Shown: piece by piece, positions 1-5,699 of the stretch
Layout of the letters: every line of letters starts with the position of its first letter
Numbering within the stretch: the first letter of the stretch is position 1
Assembly: GCA_002366725.1 (NCBI GenBank)
Contig: DFBT01000008.1
Coordinates: 1-7,847 of the forward strand
DNA length: 7,847 nucleotides
Reading direction: 5' to 3'
DNA from: Caldifarciminota bacterium UBA3073
Lineage (GTDB): Bacteria > Hydrothermota > UBA3073
The notes under the pieces: generated by a model
The model's input: only the letters and a program-made list of their open reading frames with translations
What the model was told of the DNA's origin: nothing
Databases searched by the model: none
Position numbers and translations under genes: made by a program

Positions 1-35
1 CGGGGTAAAAAGGTGACCGACCGGTTTGATAGGGC

Positions 36-47
36 ACTGTATACAGT
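36..47. promoter_or_regulatory. 12-bp perfect palindrome, possible operator
   Basis: The sequence ACTGTATACAGT is a perfect dyad ending 15 bp before the -35 hexamer of the promoter at 63-91. A dyad in this position could bind a dimeric regulator acting on the downstream envelope gene. The palindrome is seen directly; the regulatory role is inference, and a 12-bp palindrome can arise by chance. Confidence 0.3.
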
Positions 48-62
48 ACCGATAATTTTTTC

Positions 63-91
63 TTGACATTTCATTATTTTCGTGTTATAAT
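63..91 (+). promoter_or_regulatory. Consensus sigma70-type promoter
   Basis: A perfect -35 hexamer TTGACA (63-68) and a perfect -10 hexamer TATAAT (86-91) are separated by 17 bp, the ideal spacing. Transcription should begin near 98, giving a leader of roughly 45 nt before the ATG at 144. This also rules out an upstream start for the gene at 63, which would lie inside the promoter. The match suggests strong, housekeeping-sigma expression. Confidence 0.9.
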
Positions 92-131
92 AGTTGCCGC
101 GATAGGAATAACGGATTTTGTAAACCAAGTT

Positions 132-138
132 GAGGAGG
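132..138 (+). promoter_or_regulatory. Ribosome binding site deciding the start at 144
   Basis: GAGGAGG lies 5 nt before the ATG at 144, near-ideal pairing to the 16S rRNA 3' end. It supports 144 over the longer in-frame opening at 63, whose extra 27 residues do not look like part of a signal peptide. Confidence 0.85.
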
Positions 139-143
139 ACCAT

Positions 144-1043
144 ATGAGAAAGCTTTTGTCCGTTTTGGTCATATTACTTTTTGCCGTTCCCCTCTTCTGC
201 GGTACTCCCGAGGGACTCCTTGAAAAGACGGCAGAGGAGATACTTACCGGGTACAGCAGACCCATGGTTACCGCGTTCGGGACCGCGATGGGAACGGATT
301 TCGTTTCATTGCGCCACCACGGATTCCTGGGTTTTGATGTCAGTGCGAAACTCGTGTGGGTATTCGTTCCAGAGGAGGCAAAGACTGCCGAATACAAAAT
401 TTCTCTCGGTGACACGGTCTGGGTTGGTGATACACCCTTTACGGACACCGTATTTGAGGGTAACACAATATTTGGCGAAACCGAACCGATTCCGGGCGAC
501 CCCATCGGGCTTGTGGGACTTGGCTTTCCGGGCATGTTTTTCGCCGTTCCCCAGGCGAACATCGGTCTCATCAAGGGTTTGAATCTAAGTGTCAGGTGGT
601 GTCCGTTTACATACGAGGGAACAACCGGACAGTTTTTGGGGGGTGGTCTTAAGTACACCACGAGGGACCTTCTGCCCATGCCATTGGTCTCTTTGAATCT
701 CATGGCGGGTATAGGGTACCAGTACTTTACACTGGGGGATATTGTAAGGGCAAACAATTATAATGGTATGGCTATTGCGAGACTTGGTTTCTCGGTCCCT
801 CTGTTGCCGGTGACCTTCTCCCCATTTGCCGGGGTGGGTACGGAGAACACGAGTGTGAACTTGAAATATGATTACGAATATAACAATAAAGTCATTAAAA
901 TAGACAAGACCATAGAGGGCTCAAATTCATTCAGGGGAGTCGTGGGACTCGGTATAGATTTCTTGCTCTTTGATGTGGATGTAAGCTATAATATAGGAGA
1001 GATGAATTCTCTTGGATTGGGAATCGGGGTCGGGATTAGGTAA
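144..1043 (+). CDS. Secreted outer-membrane beta-barrel-like protein (DUF6588-like)
   Basis: The 299-residue product starts with a signal peptide: MRK, then a hydrophobic run to about residue 18, ending near C19-G20. C19 does not sit in a good lipobox (PLFC), so signal peptidase I export is more likely than lipidation. The mature part is rich in glycine and alternating hydrophobic/polar strands (about 61-75, 120-155, 183-220, 265-299), typical of an outer-membrane barrel. The segment around residues 38-76 (GTAMGTDF, HHGFLGFD, then VFVPEE) resembles the DUF6588 family of barrel-like proteins; this is from memory and tentative. The C-terminus ends GVGIR rather than with the usual aromatic residue. 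It has its own strong promoter and no adjacent co-oriented partner within 400 bp. Envelope localisation is well supported; the specific role (porin, structural, transport) is unknown. Confidence 0.75.
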   Translation: MRKLLSVLVILLFAVPLFCGTPEGLLEKTAEEILTGYSRPMVTAFGTAMGTDFVSLRHHGFLGFDVSAKLVWVFVPEEAKTAEYKISLGDTVWVGDTPFTDTVFEGNTIFGETEPIPGDPIGLVGLGFPGMFFAVPQANIGLIKGLNLSVRWCPFTYEGTTGQFLGGGLKYTTRDLLPMPLVSLNLMAGIGYQYFTLGDIVRANNYNGMAIARLGFSVPLLPVTFSPFAGVGTENTSVNLKYDYEYNNKVIKIDKTIEGSNSFRGVVGLGIDFLLFDVDVSYNIGEMNSLGLGIGVGIR

Positions 1044-1060
1044 GAAAAATCAAAAATGAG

Positions 1061-1186
1061 CCACAGATTTCACTGATTGACACAGAATTTACAGATTGAT
1101 CTAATTTTGTTTAATCTTTTCCCACATGCATTAATCTGTGTAATCCTTGCCTACCTGCAGGCAGGCGTGGCTAAAAATTTCTGTGG
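1061..1186. repeat. Imperfect inverted-repeat element bounded by CCACAG/CTGTGG
   Basis: The ends CCACAG (1061-1066) and CTGTGG (1181-1186) are complementary, and the inner arms TTACAGATT and AATCTGTGTAA also pair imperfectly. The right arm is interrupted: AATCC is followed by a 20-nt palindromic insert and then GTGGCT, which would otherwise read continuously as the common AATCCGTGGCT motif. It belongs to the same ATCTGTG/ATCCGTG-rich family as the copies near 1360, 4200, 4470 and 6560. Confidence 0.6.
1149..1166. repeat. Short palindromic element, copy 1 (GCCTACCTGCAGGCAGGC)
   Basis: This is an 18-nt near-palindrome with one internal A/C mismatch, a variant of the 20-bp element seen exactly at 1247-1266 and 6573-6592 and in variant form at 4338-4359. 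It lies inside the right arm of the element at 1061-1186, so it appears to have inserted later. Confidence 0.7.
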
Positions 1187-1246
1187 AATCCTGCCACACA
1201 AGGCGGGGGTAACCCTAACTTTGCATTTTGATATATAATTTTGATA

Positions 1247-1266
1247 CCTGCCTACCGGCAGGCAGG
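1247..1266. repeat. Short palindromic element, copy 2
   Basis: This 20-bp near-palindrome pairs CCTGCCT with AGGCAGG around a CCGG core, with a single A/C mismatch. It is identical on the same strand to 6573-6592. It forms the outer end of the left long inverted repeat. Confidence 0.8.
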
Positions 1267-1314
1267 CAAGATATTTTAAAATAACGAACTTATAAAAATT
1301 GAATAAAAATCATC

Positions 1315-1335
1315 TTTTCACCCAAAAGGTGAAAA
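1315..1335. repeat. Hairpin TTTTCACC/GGTGAAAA inside the left inverted repeat
   Basis: A perfect 8-bp stem (1315-1322 with 1328-1335) closes a 5-nt CAAAA loop. The same hairpin recurs at 4252-4270 in the right copy with a slightly changed loop edge, so it is kept while nearby sequence has drifted. There is no downstream T-run like that of an intrinsic terminator on the + strand. Confidence 0.6.
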
Positions 1336-1450
1336 CCCACATTCTAAAAAATTCCTATGTGATCTGTGTTTATCCGTGATTATCCGTGGTTAATGCATAT
1401 TCTGGGATAATTTTGATTTTTGATATTTGTACTTTGTTACTGGGGGGAGT

Positions 1451-2665
1451 ATGCTTGAAGATAAACTTTCTATAGTGGCAAAGGCGATGAAACGCTCCGA
1501 GATAAGGGAGTTGCTAAAACTCGTAGCAAGACCGGATATAATATCCTTTGCCGGTGGAATGCCAGACCCAAAACTATTTCCGTCGAAGGTGATTGCAGAG
1601 GTTGCGTCCAAGGTTTTGGAAAAAGAGCCAGAGCGGGCACTTCAGTACGGACCCACAGAGGGAGATGCCGAACTGAGAAAGGAGTTGGCGAAATGGGATG
1701 GTGTCGATATAGATAATATCCTTATAACCACCGCGTCACAGCAGGGATTGGACCTCGTGAGTAAGATATTTATAGATCCGGGAGACACCATTATGGTTGG
1801 TTATCCAACATACCTGGGCGGACTTCAGGCATTCAATTCTTATGCCGCAAAATTCATCGGCATACCACTGGATGACGAGGGAATGAGAGTGGATATCCTG
1901 GAAGATACACTTCAGAAATTATCGAGAGAGGAAAATCTACCGAAGTTCATCTATATAGTTCCCGATTTTCAGAATCCGACGGGCGTGACAATGCCCACGG
2001 AAAGGCGAAAGAGGGTGCTGGAACTCGCATCTAAATACGACCTCTTTATTTTATCAGATACCCCATACAGACCACTCAGATATTCGGGAGAACCCTGTGC
2101 GAACTTTTTTCACCTCGATGGTGGGAAGGAAAGGGTTATCACTCTCTTTACCTTCTCCAAAATACTCTGCCCCGGTTTCAGGCTTGGATATATTGTTGCA
2201 CCCGCAGTTGTTATAGACAAACTCGTTATAGCTAAACAGGGAACGGACCTGTGCACGCCATCCTTTACCCAGGCGATTGTGAGGGAGATAATGAAGCAGA
2301 ACATGTTCGGTGCACACATAAAAAATTTGGTCTCTGCGTATAGAGAGAAAAGGGATGGGATGCTCAATGCACTAAATAAATATATGCCGAAGATCGACGG
2401 CCTGAGATGGACGAGACCCGATGGGGGTCTGTTCCTGTGGTTGACTCTTCCGGAGGGGATGGACGCCAATATTATGTTTAAGAAGGCGGTGAAAGACAAG
2501 ATTGCTTATGTTGTAGGTTCGGCGTTCCATTACGATGGAGGGTGTAGAAACACGATAAGATTGAACTTTTCCTTTCCATCCCTTGAGCAGATAGACGAGG
2601 GTATAAGGCGACTCGCCGGTGTTATTGAGGAAGAGGCAAGGGAGGTCTTATGTCGAGGGGAGTGA
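1451..2665 (+). CDS. PLP-dependent aminotransferase (fold type I, LysN/MocR-like class)
   Basis: This 404-residue protein is a complete class I/II aminotransferase that should transfer an amino group between an amino acid and a 2-oxo acid. The N-terminal signature IRELLKL..PDIISFAGGMPDPKLFP (18-44) is typical of the 2-aminoadipate/aromatic/branched-chain group related to LysN. Visible active-site elements are N175-P176-T-G, D203 with Y206 (cofactor pyridine and phenol contacts), the Schiff-base lysine K237 in FTFSK, R244 in PGFRLGY, and the carboxylate-binding R370 in IRLNFS. There is no DNA-binding domain, so it is not a MocR regulator. ATG 1451 is chosen because the family start fits; the SD-like GGGGGGAG lies unusually close to it, and an in-frame TTG at 1427 is the only alternative. 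The gene overlaps the radical SAM gene by 16 bp. Substrate specificity cannot be assigned. Confidence 0.9.
   Translation: MLEDKLSIVAKAMKRSEIRELLKLVARPDIISFAGGMPDPKLFPSKVIAEVASKVLEKEPERALQYGPTEGDAELRKELAKWDGVDIDNILITTASQQGLDLVSKIFIDPGDTIMVGYPTYLGGLQAFNSYAAKFIGIPLDDEGMRVDILEDTLQKLSREENLPKFIYIVPDFQNPTGVTMPTERRKRVLELASKYDLFILSDTPYRPLRYSGEPCANFFHLDGGKERVITLFTFSKILCPGFRLGYIVAPAVVIDKLVIAKQGTDLCTPSFTQAIVREIMKQNMFGAHIKNLVSAYREKRDGMLNALNKYMPKIDGLRWTRPDGGLFLWLTLPEGMDANIMFKKAVKDKIAYVVGSAFHYDGGCRNTIRLNFSFPSLEQIDEGIRRLAGVIEEEAREVLCRGE
2641..2645 (+). promoter_or_regulatory. Ribosome binding site inside the upstream gene
   Basis: GGAGG lies 4 nt before the ATG at 2650, within the last codons of the aminotransferase gene. 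It fixes the start of the radical SAM gene and indicates translational coupling. Confidence 0.75.
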
Positions 2666-4080
2666 ATGCCCTTCTCAAGCTTGGAGAGGTGGCAATAACC
2701 AACCGATACGCCAGAAAATTTCTCCTGAACAGTATTGAAAAGCGCATCTATGAAGACCTCATAGAGAAGAATCCCGATGATAGACCACTCAAGGTTCAAG
2801 AGGACAAGTGTCTTCTCGGTAAGGCACTTCTGCATTCTATAAAAGTGGCTTTTGATAGGGGGTATGTATCGAACCAGGCTGCAAGGGGAATCATACAGGT
2901 TTTCCTTGGCAATGTGTTCTTCGGGGGCTTTTATAAGAGACGCAAGTTTATAGAAAAACACGGATTCAAGCCTCCCATGTTTATAACGATATCTCCCACA
3001 AGATCTTGCAATTTGAGGTGTAAGGGGTGTTACGCAAGTGCGGATGCCACACCCAAAAAACTGTCCTATGATATATTTGACGGCATTATACGGGATGCCA
3101 AGGAATCGTGGGGCGCGAACTTCTTTGTGATATCCGGTGGAGAACCACTCATGTACAGAGATAAAGGCAAAACCATGCTGGATATTGCGAGGACACATAA
3201 TGATTGCTTCTTCCTTATGTATACGAATGGTACCCTTATAGACGAGAAGATGGCGAAATCCCTCGCATCTGTGGGCAACATAACGCCCGCAGTTTCCGTG
3301 GAGGGTTTCAAGGAGGAGACGGATGCGAGGAGGGGTGAGGGTGTTTACGATAAAATACTTGTCGCGATGAAAAATTTAAGGAATTTTGGCGTTCCATTTG
3401 GTATATCGGTCACGGTTACGAAGGATAACTTAGATCTCGTTGCGACCGATAAATTTATTGATTTCTATCTCAATGAGCAGGGTGCTATATACGGATGGTA
3501 TTTTCACTACATGCCCATAGGAAGGGAATATACATTGGAGTTGCTTCCCCCGCCCGAGGACAGGGTGAGACTCCTCCGTGAAGAGTGGAGATTGGTTCGA
3601 GAGAAGGGAGTTTTTCTCGTAGATTTCTGGAATTCGGGTACCGCATCCGACGGTTGTATATCTGCCGCGAGGGGTGGGGGATACTTCTATATAGACTGGG
3701 ATGGAAATATATGTCCGTGTGTATTCGTCCCGTACTACATCGACAATGTAATTGAACTCTACAAGAACGGCAAAAGTCTTGATGATGCCATACAATCAGA
3801 ACTCTTCAAGAGGATAAGGAGATGGCAGACCGATTACGGATATGAAAGACCCTGTAACGAGGTGGGAAATTGGCTGAGGCCGTGTCCCATAAGGGACCAC
3901 TATGATTCAATGTACAAAATTCTCACAGAAACAAATGCAAAGGCAAATGATCCCACGGGAAATGAGGCGCTGAATGATGAGGGGTATAGGAAGGGACTTT
4001 CCAGGTACGGGAAAACGATTGGAAAACTCACAAGAGAGACATGGGAGAGGGAATACTTATCTGGAAATGCAAAACGATAA
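2650..4080 (+). CDS. Radical SAM protein with SPASM-like C-terminal cysteines
   Basis: This 476-residue enzyme should bind a 4Fe-4S cluster and cleave S-adenosylmethionine to start radical chemistry. Residues 1-108 form a helical N-terminal region. The core begins at FITISPTRSCNLRC with the cluster ligands C120, C124, C127 (CxxxCxxC), followed by the SAM-contacting GGEP at 163-166, YTNGT (191-195) and SVEGFKEETDARRGEG (216-231). The C-terminal part has GCISAARGGG (335-344), DGNICPC (351-357) and two later cysteines, C402 and C412; these five (336, 355, 357, 402, 412) probably hold an auxiliary cluster as in SPASM/twitch proteins. The GWYFHYMPIGR and DFWN motifs match a widespread COG0535-type family that I know only as uncharacterised. 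It overlaps the aminotransferase by 16 bp, suggesting one pathway. A cofactor, peptide or small-molecule modification role is possible; none is shown. Confidence 0.88.
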   Translation: MSRGVNALLKLGEVAITNRYARKFLLNSIEKRIYEDLIEKNPDDRPLKVQEDKCLLGKALLHSIKVAFDRGYVSNQAARGIIQVFLGNVFFGGFYKRRKFIEKHGFKPPMFITISPTRSCNLRCKGCYASADATPKKLSYDIFDGIIRDAKESWGANFFVISGGEPLMYRDKGKTMLDIARTHNDCFFLMYTNGTLIDEKMAKSLASVGNITPAVSVEGFKEETDARRGEGVYDKILVAMKNLRNFGVPFGISVTVTKDNLDLVATDKFIDFYLNEQGAIYGWYFHYMPIGREYTLELLPPPEDRVRLLREEWRLVREKGVFLVDFWNSGTASDGCISAARGGGYFYIDWDGNICPCVFVPYYIDNVIELYKNGKSLDDAIQSELFKRIRRWQTDYGYERPCNEVGNWLRPCPIRDHYDSMYKILTETNAKANDPTGNEALNDEGYRKGLSRYGKTIGKLTRETWEREYLSGNAKR

Positions 4081-4136
4081 AGCAAAATGCGTTAATAAAC
4101 CATCTCGAGATCCGTATGGACGAGAGTAGAAAGTTT

Positions 4137-4169
4137 GTTGGTTTGTTAGAATCTGACAAACTATCCAAC
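4137..4169 (+). repeat. Bulged hairpin after the radical SAM gene
   Basis: GTTGG (4137-4141) pairs with CCAAC (4165-4169), and TTTGTTAG (4142-4149) pairs with CTGACAAA (4153-4160) with one G-T pair, leaving a CTAT bulge and a 3-nt loop. It lies 57 nt after the stop codon. It could slow or end transcription, but no T-run follows, so it is not called a terminator. Confidence 0.45.
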
Positions 4170-4179
4170 TAACAGTTAA

Positions 4180-4358
4180 CCCAGAATATGCATTAACCAC
4201 GGATAATCACGGATAAACACAGATCATATAAGAATTATTTAGATTGCGGGTTTTCACCCTTTGGGTGAAAGAATGGTTCTTATTTAATTATTGTCCATAC
4301 GGATGCTGTGCATAAGTTCTTTATTTTTAAATATCTTGCCTGCCTGACGGTAGGCAGG
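4180..4358 (-). repeat. Long inverted repeat, right copy
   Basis: The reverse complement of this segment matches 1247-1406. The 47 nt nearest the operon (4180-4226) are identical to 1360-1406, and the outer 47 nt (4312-4358) match at 44 positions. The middle is about 19 bp longer than in the left copy and includes GTCCATACGGAT (4293-4304). The two copies face each other across about 2.77 kb that contains the aminotransferase and radical SAM genes. Confidence 0.85.
4252..4270. repeat. Hairpin TTTCACCC/GGGTGAAA inside the right inverted repeat
   Basis: A perfect 8-bp stem (4252-4259 with 4263-4270) closes a 3-nt TTT loop. It is the counterpart of the hairpin at 1315-1335. Confidence 0.6.
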
Positions 4359-4359
4359 C
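4338..4359. repeat. Short palindromic element, copy 3
   Basis: GCCTGCC and GGCAGGC pair around a TGACGGTA centre. On this strand the off-palindrome pair reads G/T, while copies 1, 2 and 4 show A/C, because this copy is in the opposite orientation. It forms the outer end of the right long inverted repeat. Confidence 0.75.
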
Positions 4360-4464
4360 GCCTTGCAATCTGCCTAAAAAACATAATGGGGAATTTAATG
4401 AACAAGAAGTTAAAAAGCCCATATCAATTAATTAATTCTATTGCTATCACAACACTTTGGGACA

Positions 4465-4497
4465 TTCCCATGTGATATATGTTCGTCTGTGGTCAAA
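4465..4497 (+). repeat. Degenerate copy of the ATCTGTG/ATCCGTG motif
   Basis: The stretch from TTCCCATGTGATATATG through GTCTGTGGTCAA resembles 1352-1391 in the left inverted repeat in the same orientation, with a deletion of about one 10-nt unit and several substitutions. This looks like a decayed third copy. Confidence 0.4.
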
Positions 4498-4548
4498 GTA
4501 TATTTTTTGGATGAGTATATTTGGTTTTTTATATCCACCGTGATTCAG

Positions 4549-4554
4549 AGGAGG
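4549..4554 (+). promoter_or_regulatory. Ribosome binding site deciding a GTG start for rpsP
   Basis: AGGAGG lies 5 nt before GTG at 4560. Initiation there gives MVKIRLFRMG, the canonical start of bacterial S16, so the in-frame ATG at 4521 is not the start. Confidence 0.85.
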
Positions 4555-4559
4555 TTGAT

Positions 4560-4844
4560 GTGGTTAAGATAAGATTATTCCGAATGGGGAAAAAACATTC
4601 CCCATTTTATAGGATTGTCGTAGCCGATTCTCACACAAAACGAGACGGGAAATATATAGAGGAAATAGGAATATATAATCCCCTGAGGAAGGAGGAGACA
4701 AGACTCTCTCTGGAGCGCGCATCCTACTGGATTGAGAGAGGAGCTAAACCCACAGAAACAGTAGCCCGGTTGATGAAGAACTGGGAAAGGAGGACATATG
4801 AGTCTGAAGGAACTGATAGAGATGATGGCGAAGGCGCTGGTTGA
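4560..4844 (+). CDS. rpsP: Small-subunit ribosomal protein S16
   Basis: This 94-residue protein belongs to the 30S subunit, where S16 binds 16S rRNA and helps assembly of the body. The start VKIRLFRMGKKHSPFYRIVVADS, then RDGKYIEEIGIYNP and RASYWIERGAKPTETVARL, match the family throughout. The start is the GTG at 4560. The last 15 residues (ending TDRDDGEGAG) are acidic and are encoded in DNA shared with the next gene, a 47-bp overlap in another frame, so the tail is probably free of strong family constraint. It is the first gene of the rpsP-khpA-trmD-rplS-yraN operon. Confidence 0.97.
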   Translation: MVKIRLFRMGKKHSPFYRIVVADSHTKRDGKYIEEIGIYNPLRKEETRLSLERASYWIERGAKPTETVARLMKNWERRTYESEGTDRDDGEGAG

Positions 4845-5034
4845 CCAGCCCGACAAGGTTAGTGTATCGCAGATAGATGGTGAGCGTACCATCGTGTATG
4901 AGCTCAGGGTGGATAAATCCGAACTCGGAAAGGTGATAGGGAAGGATGGGAAAACTGCGAGGGCCATGAGGACGATAATTACCGCTGCATCTATGAAGGA
5001 GGGAAAGCGCGCCGTCCTTGAGATACTTGAATGA
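4798..5034 (+). CDS. khpA: KH-domain RNA-binding protein KhpA (YlqC family)
   Basis: This 78-residue protein is a single KH domain that binds single-stranded RNA; in Gram-positive bacteria KhpA pairs with KhpB/EloR and influences cell elongation and RNA stability. The family start SLKELIEMMAKALVDQPD and the RNA-gripping loop G48-K-D-G51 within ELGKVIGKDGKTARAMRTII are clear. An AAGGAGG site (4787-4793) lies 4 nt before the ATG, inside rpsP. It overlaps rpsP by 47 bp and trmD by 4 bp (ATGA). Position between rpsP and trmD is the usual one; rimM, which commonly follows, is absent. Confidence 0.93.
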   Translation: MSLKELIEMMAKALVDQPDKVSVSQIDGERTIVYELRVDKSELGKVIGKDGKTARAMRTIITAASMKEGKRAVLEILE

Positions 5035-5699
5035 TGCGTGTAGATATCTTCACAGTGGCTAAAGAGATATTCTCCGGCGCCGTATCAAAGGGCAATATAA
5101 AGCGTGCTCAGGAGAACGGGGAATTGGAATTATATATATGGGATCTCAGGGATTTTTCTCCCGATCCCCACCGGAGGGTGGATGATTATCCCTATGGTGG
5201 TGGCCCGGGAATGATACTGAAATCCGAACCTATATTCTACGGTGTCAGAAAGGTTCTTACACCAAAGTCGAGAGTTATTTTTCTCTCCCCTCAGGGGAGG
5301 ATTTTTAACCAGGAGATAGCAAAGGAGTTGTCCACCCTCTCGCACATCGTTTTTATATGTGGGCATTATAAGGGTGTAGATGAAAGGGTAAGAGAGTATC
5401 TCGTACAGGATGAGATCTCGATTGGTGAATATGTTCTTTCTGGTGGTGAGATTCCAGTACTCGTGGTTTTGGATGCTGTGGCGAGGCTCATTCCCGGAGT
5501 GATCGGTGATTTGGAATCGGCAAAGAGCGATTCATTCTATTCGGACAGTATGGATGCACCGTATTATACGAGACCCGCTGATTTTGAAGGTATGAAGGTT
5601 CCCGATGTCCTGCTGTCTGGTAATCACGAGGCGATACGTAAATGGCGCGAAGAGAGAAGGAGGCTCTATGGAAAAGGTACAGGATTTCGGCGTAGCTGA
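5031..5699 (+). CDS. trmD: tRNA (guanine-N1-)-methyltransferase TrmD
   Basis: TrmD methylates N1 of G37 in tRNAs with G36G37, using S-adenosylmethionine, which prevents +1 frameshifting. The 222-residue product shows the trefoil-knot SPOUT motifs: RVDDYPYGGGPGMILKSEP (49-67), IFLSPQG (83-89), ICGHYKGVDERV (109-120) and the SAM-binding EISIGEYVLSGGE (128-140). The likely catalytic aspartate is D167 in AKSDSF, followed by the YYTRP segment (178-182) and the LSGNHEAIRKWR segment (195-206). Two consecutive ATG codons (5031 and 5034) are possible starts; the second gives MRVDIF, the usual family start, and a TGATG junction with khpA. The 3' end overlaps rplS by 32 bp. Length is slightly short for the family (about 230-250). 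Confidence 0.97.
   Translation: MMRVDIFTVAKEIFSGAVSKGNIKRAQENGELELYIWDLRDFSPDPHRRVDDYPYGGGPGMILKSEPIFYGVRKVLTPKSRVIFLSPQGRIFNQEIAKELSTLSHIVFICGHYKGVDERVREYLVQDEISIGEYVLSGGEIPVLVVLDAVARLIPGVIGDLESAKSDSFYSDSMDAPYYTRPADFEGMKVPDVLLSGNHEAIRKWREERRRLYGKGTGFRRS

Larger units (their letters stand above)
1247..1406 (+). repeat. Long inverted repeat, left copy
   Basis: This segment matches the reverse complement of 4180-4358. The outer 47 nt (1247-1293) differ at 3 positions. The middle diverges and is about 19 bp shorter than in the right copy. The hairpin and following segment (1315-1359) are well conserved, and the inner 47 nt (1360-1406) are identical. The outer end is the 20-bp palindrome at 1247-1266 and the inner end is the sequence GCATATTCTGGG, which stops 44 bp before the aminotransferase ATG. 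Together with the right copy it brackets the two-gene operon. Confidence 0.85.
1044..1450. other. Repeat-filled spacer, no gene seen
   Basis: This 407-base AT-rich stretch holds no credible coding frame. It contains an imperfect inverted-repeat element (1061-1186) interrupted by a palindrome (1149-1166), then the first copy of the long inverted repeat that flanks the next operon (1247-1406). Between them, 1187-1246 carries only a weak 6-bp hairpin (CCTGCC/GGCGGG, 1191-1208). No convincing promoter for the gene at 1451 could be picked out. Confidence 0.7.
4081..4559. other. Repeat-filled spacer upstream of the ribosomal operon
   Basis: This 479-base AT-rich stretch has no credible gene. It holds a bulged hairpin (4137-4169), a 12-bp inverted pair (4110-4121 with 4293-4304), the right copy of the long inverted repeat (4180-4358), and a degenerate direct copy of the ATCTGTG-type motif (4465-4497). 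The promoter for rpsP must lie here. TATATT boxes occur at 4499-4504 and 4516-4521, but none has a good -35 at correct spacing, so no promoter is called. Confidence 0.7.

Noticed and set aside
1..66. Open frame 1 from the window edge to TGA at 64-66, a possible end of an upstream gene
   Set aside because: Only 21 codons are visible, the translation is not recognisable, and an open stretch this short is common by chance. It would overlap the -35 hexamer; the possibility is not excluded.
74..757. Long minus-strand open frame opposite the envelope protein gene
   Set aside because: It is a shadow of the real gene, lacks a ribosome site and has no recognisable family motif.
1427..1450. TTG start adding eight residues to the aminotransferase
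   Set aside because: No ribosome site precedes it, and the family alignment fits a start at the ATG at 1451.
2530..3198. 222-codon minus-strand open frame across the aminotransferase/radical SAM junction
   Set aside because: It lies opposite two strongly supported genes and its translation shows no domain or plausible start signal.
4456..4521. Promoter for the rpsP operon
   Set aside because: TATATT boxes at 4499 and 4516 lack a recognisable -35 at 16-18 bp; one TGGTCA at 4490 is 20 bp from the second box. A promoter must exist in this spacer but cannot be placed with confidence.
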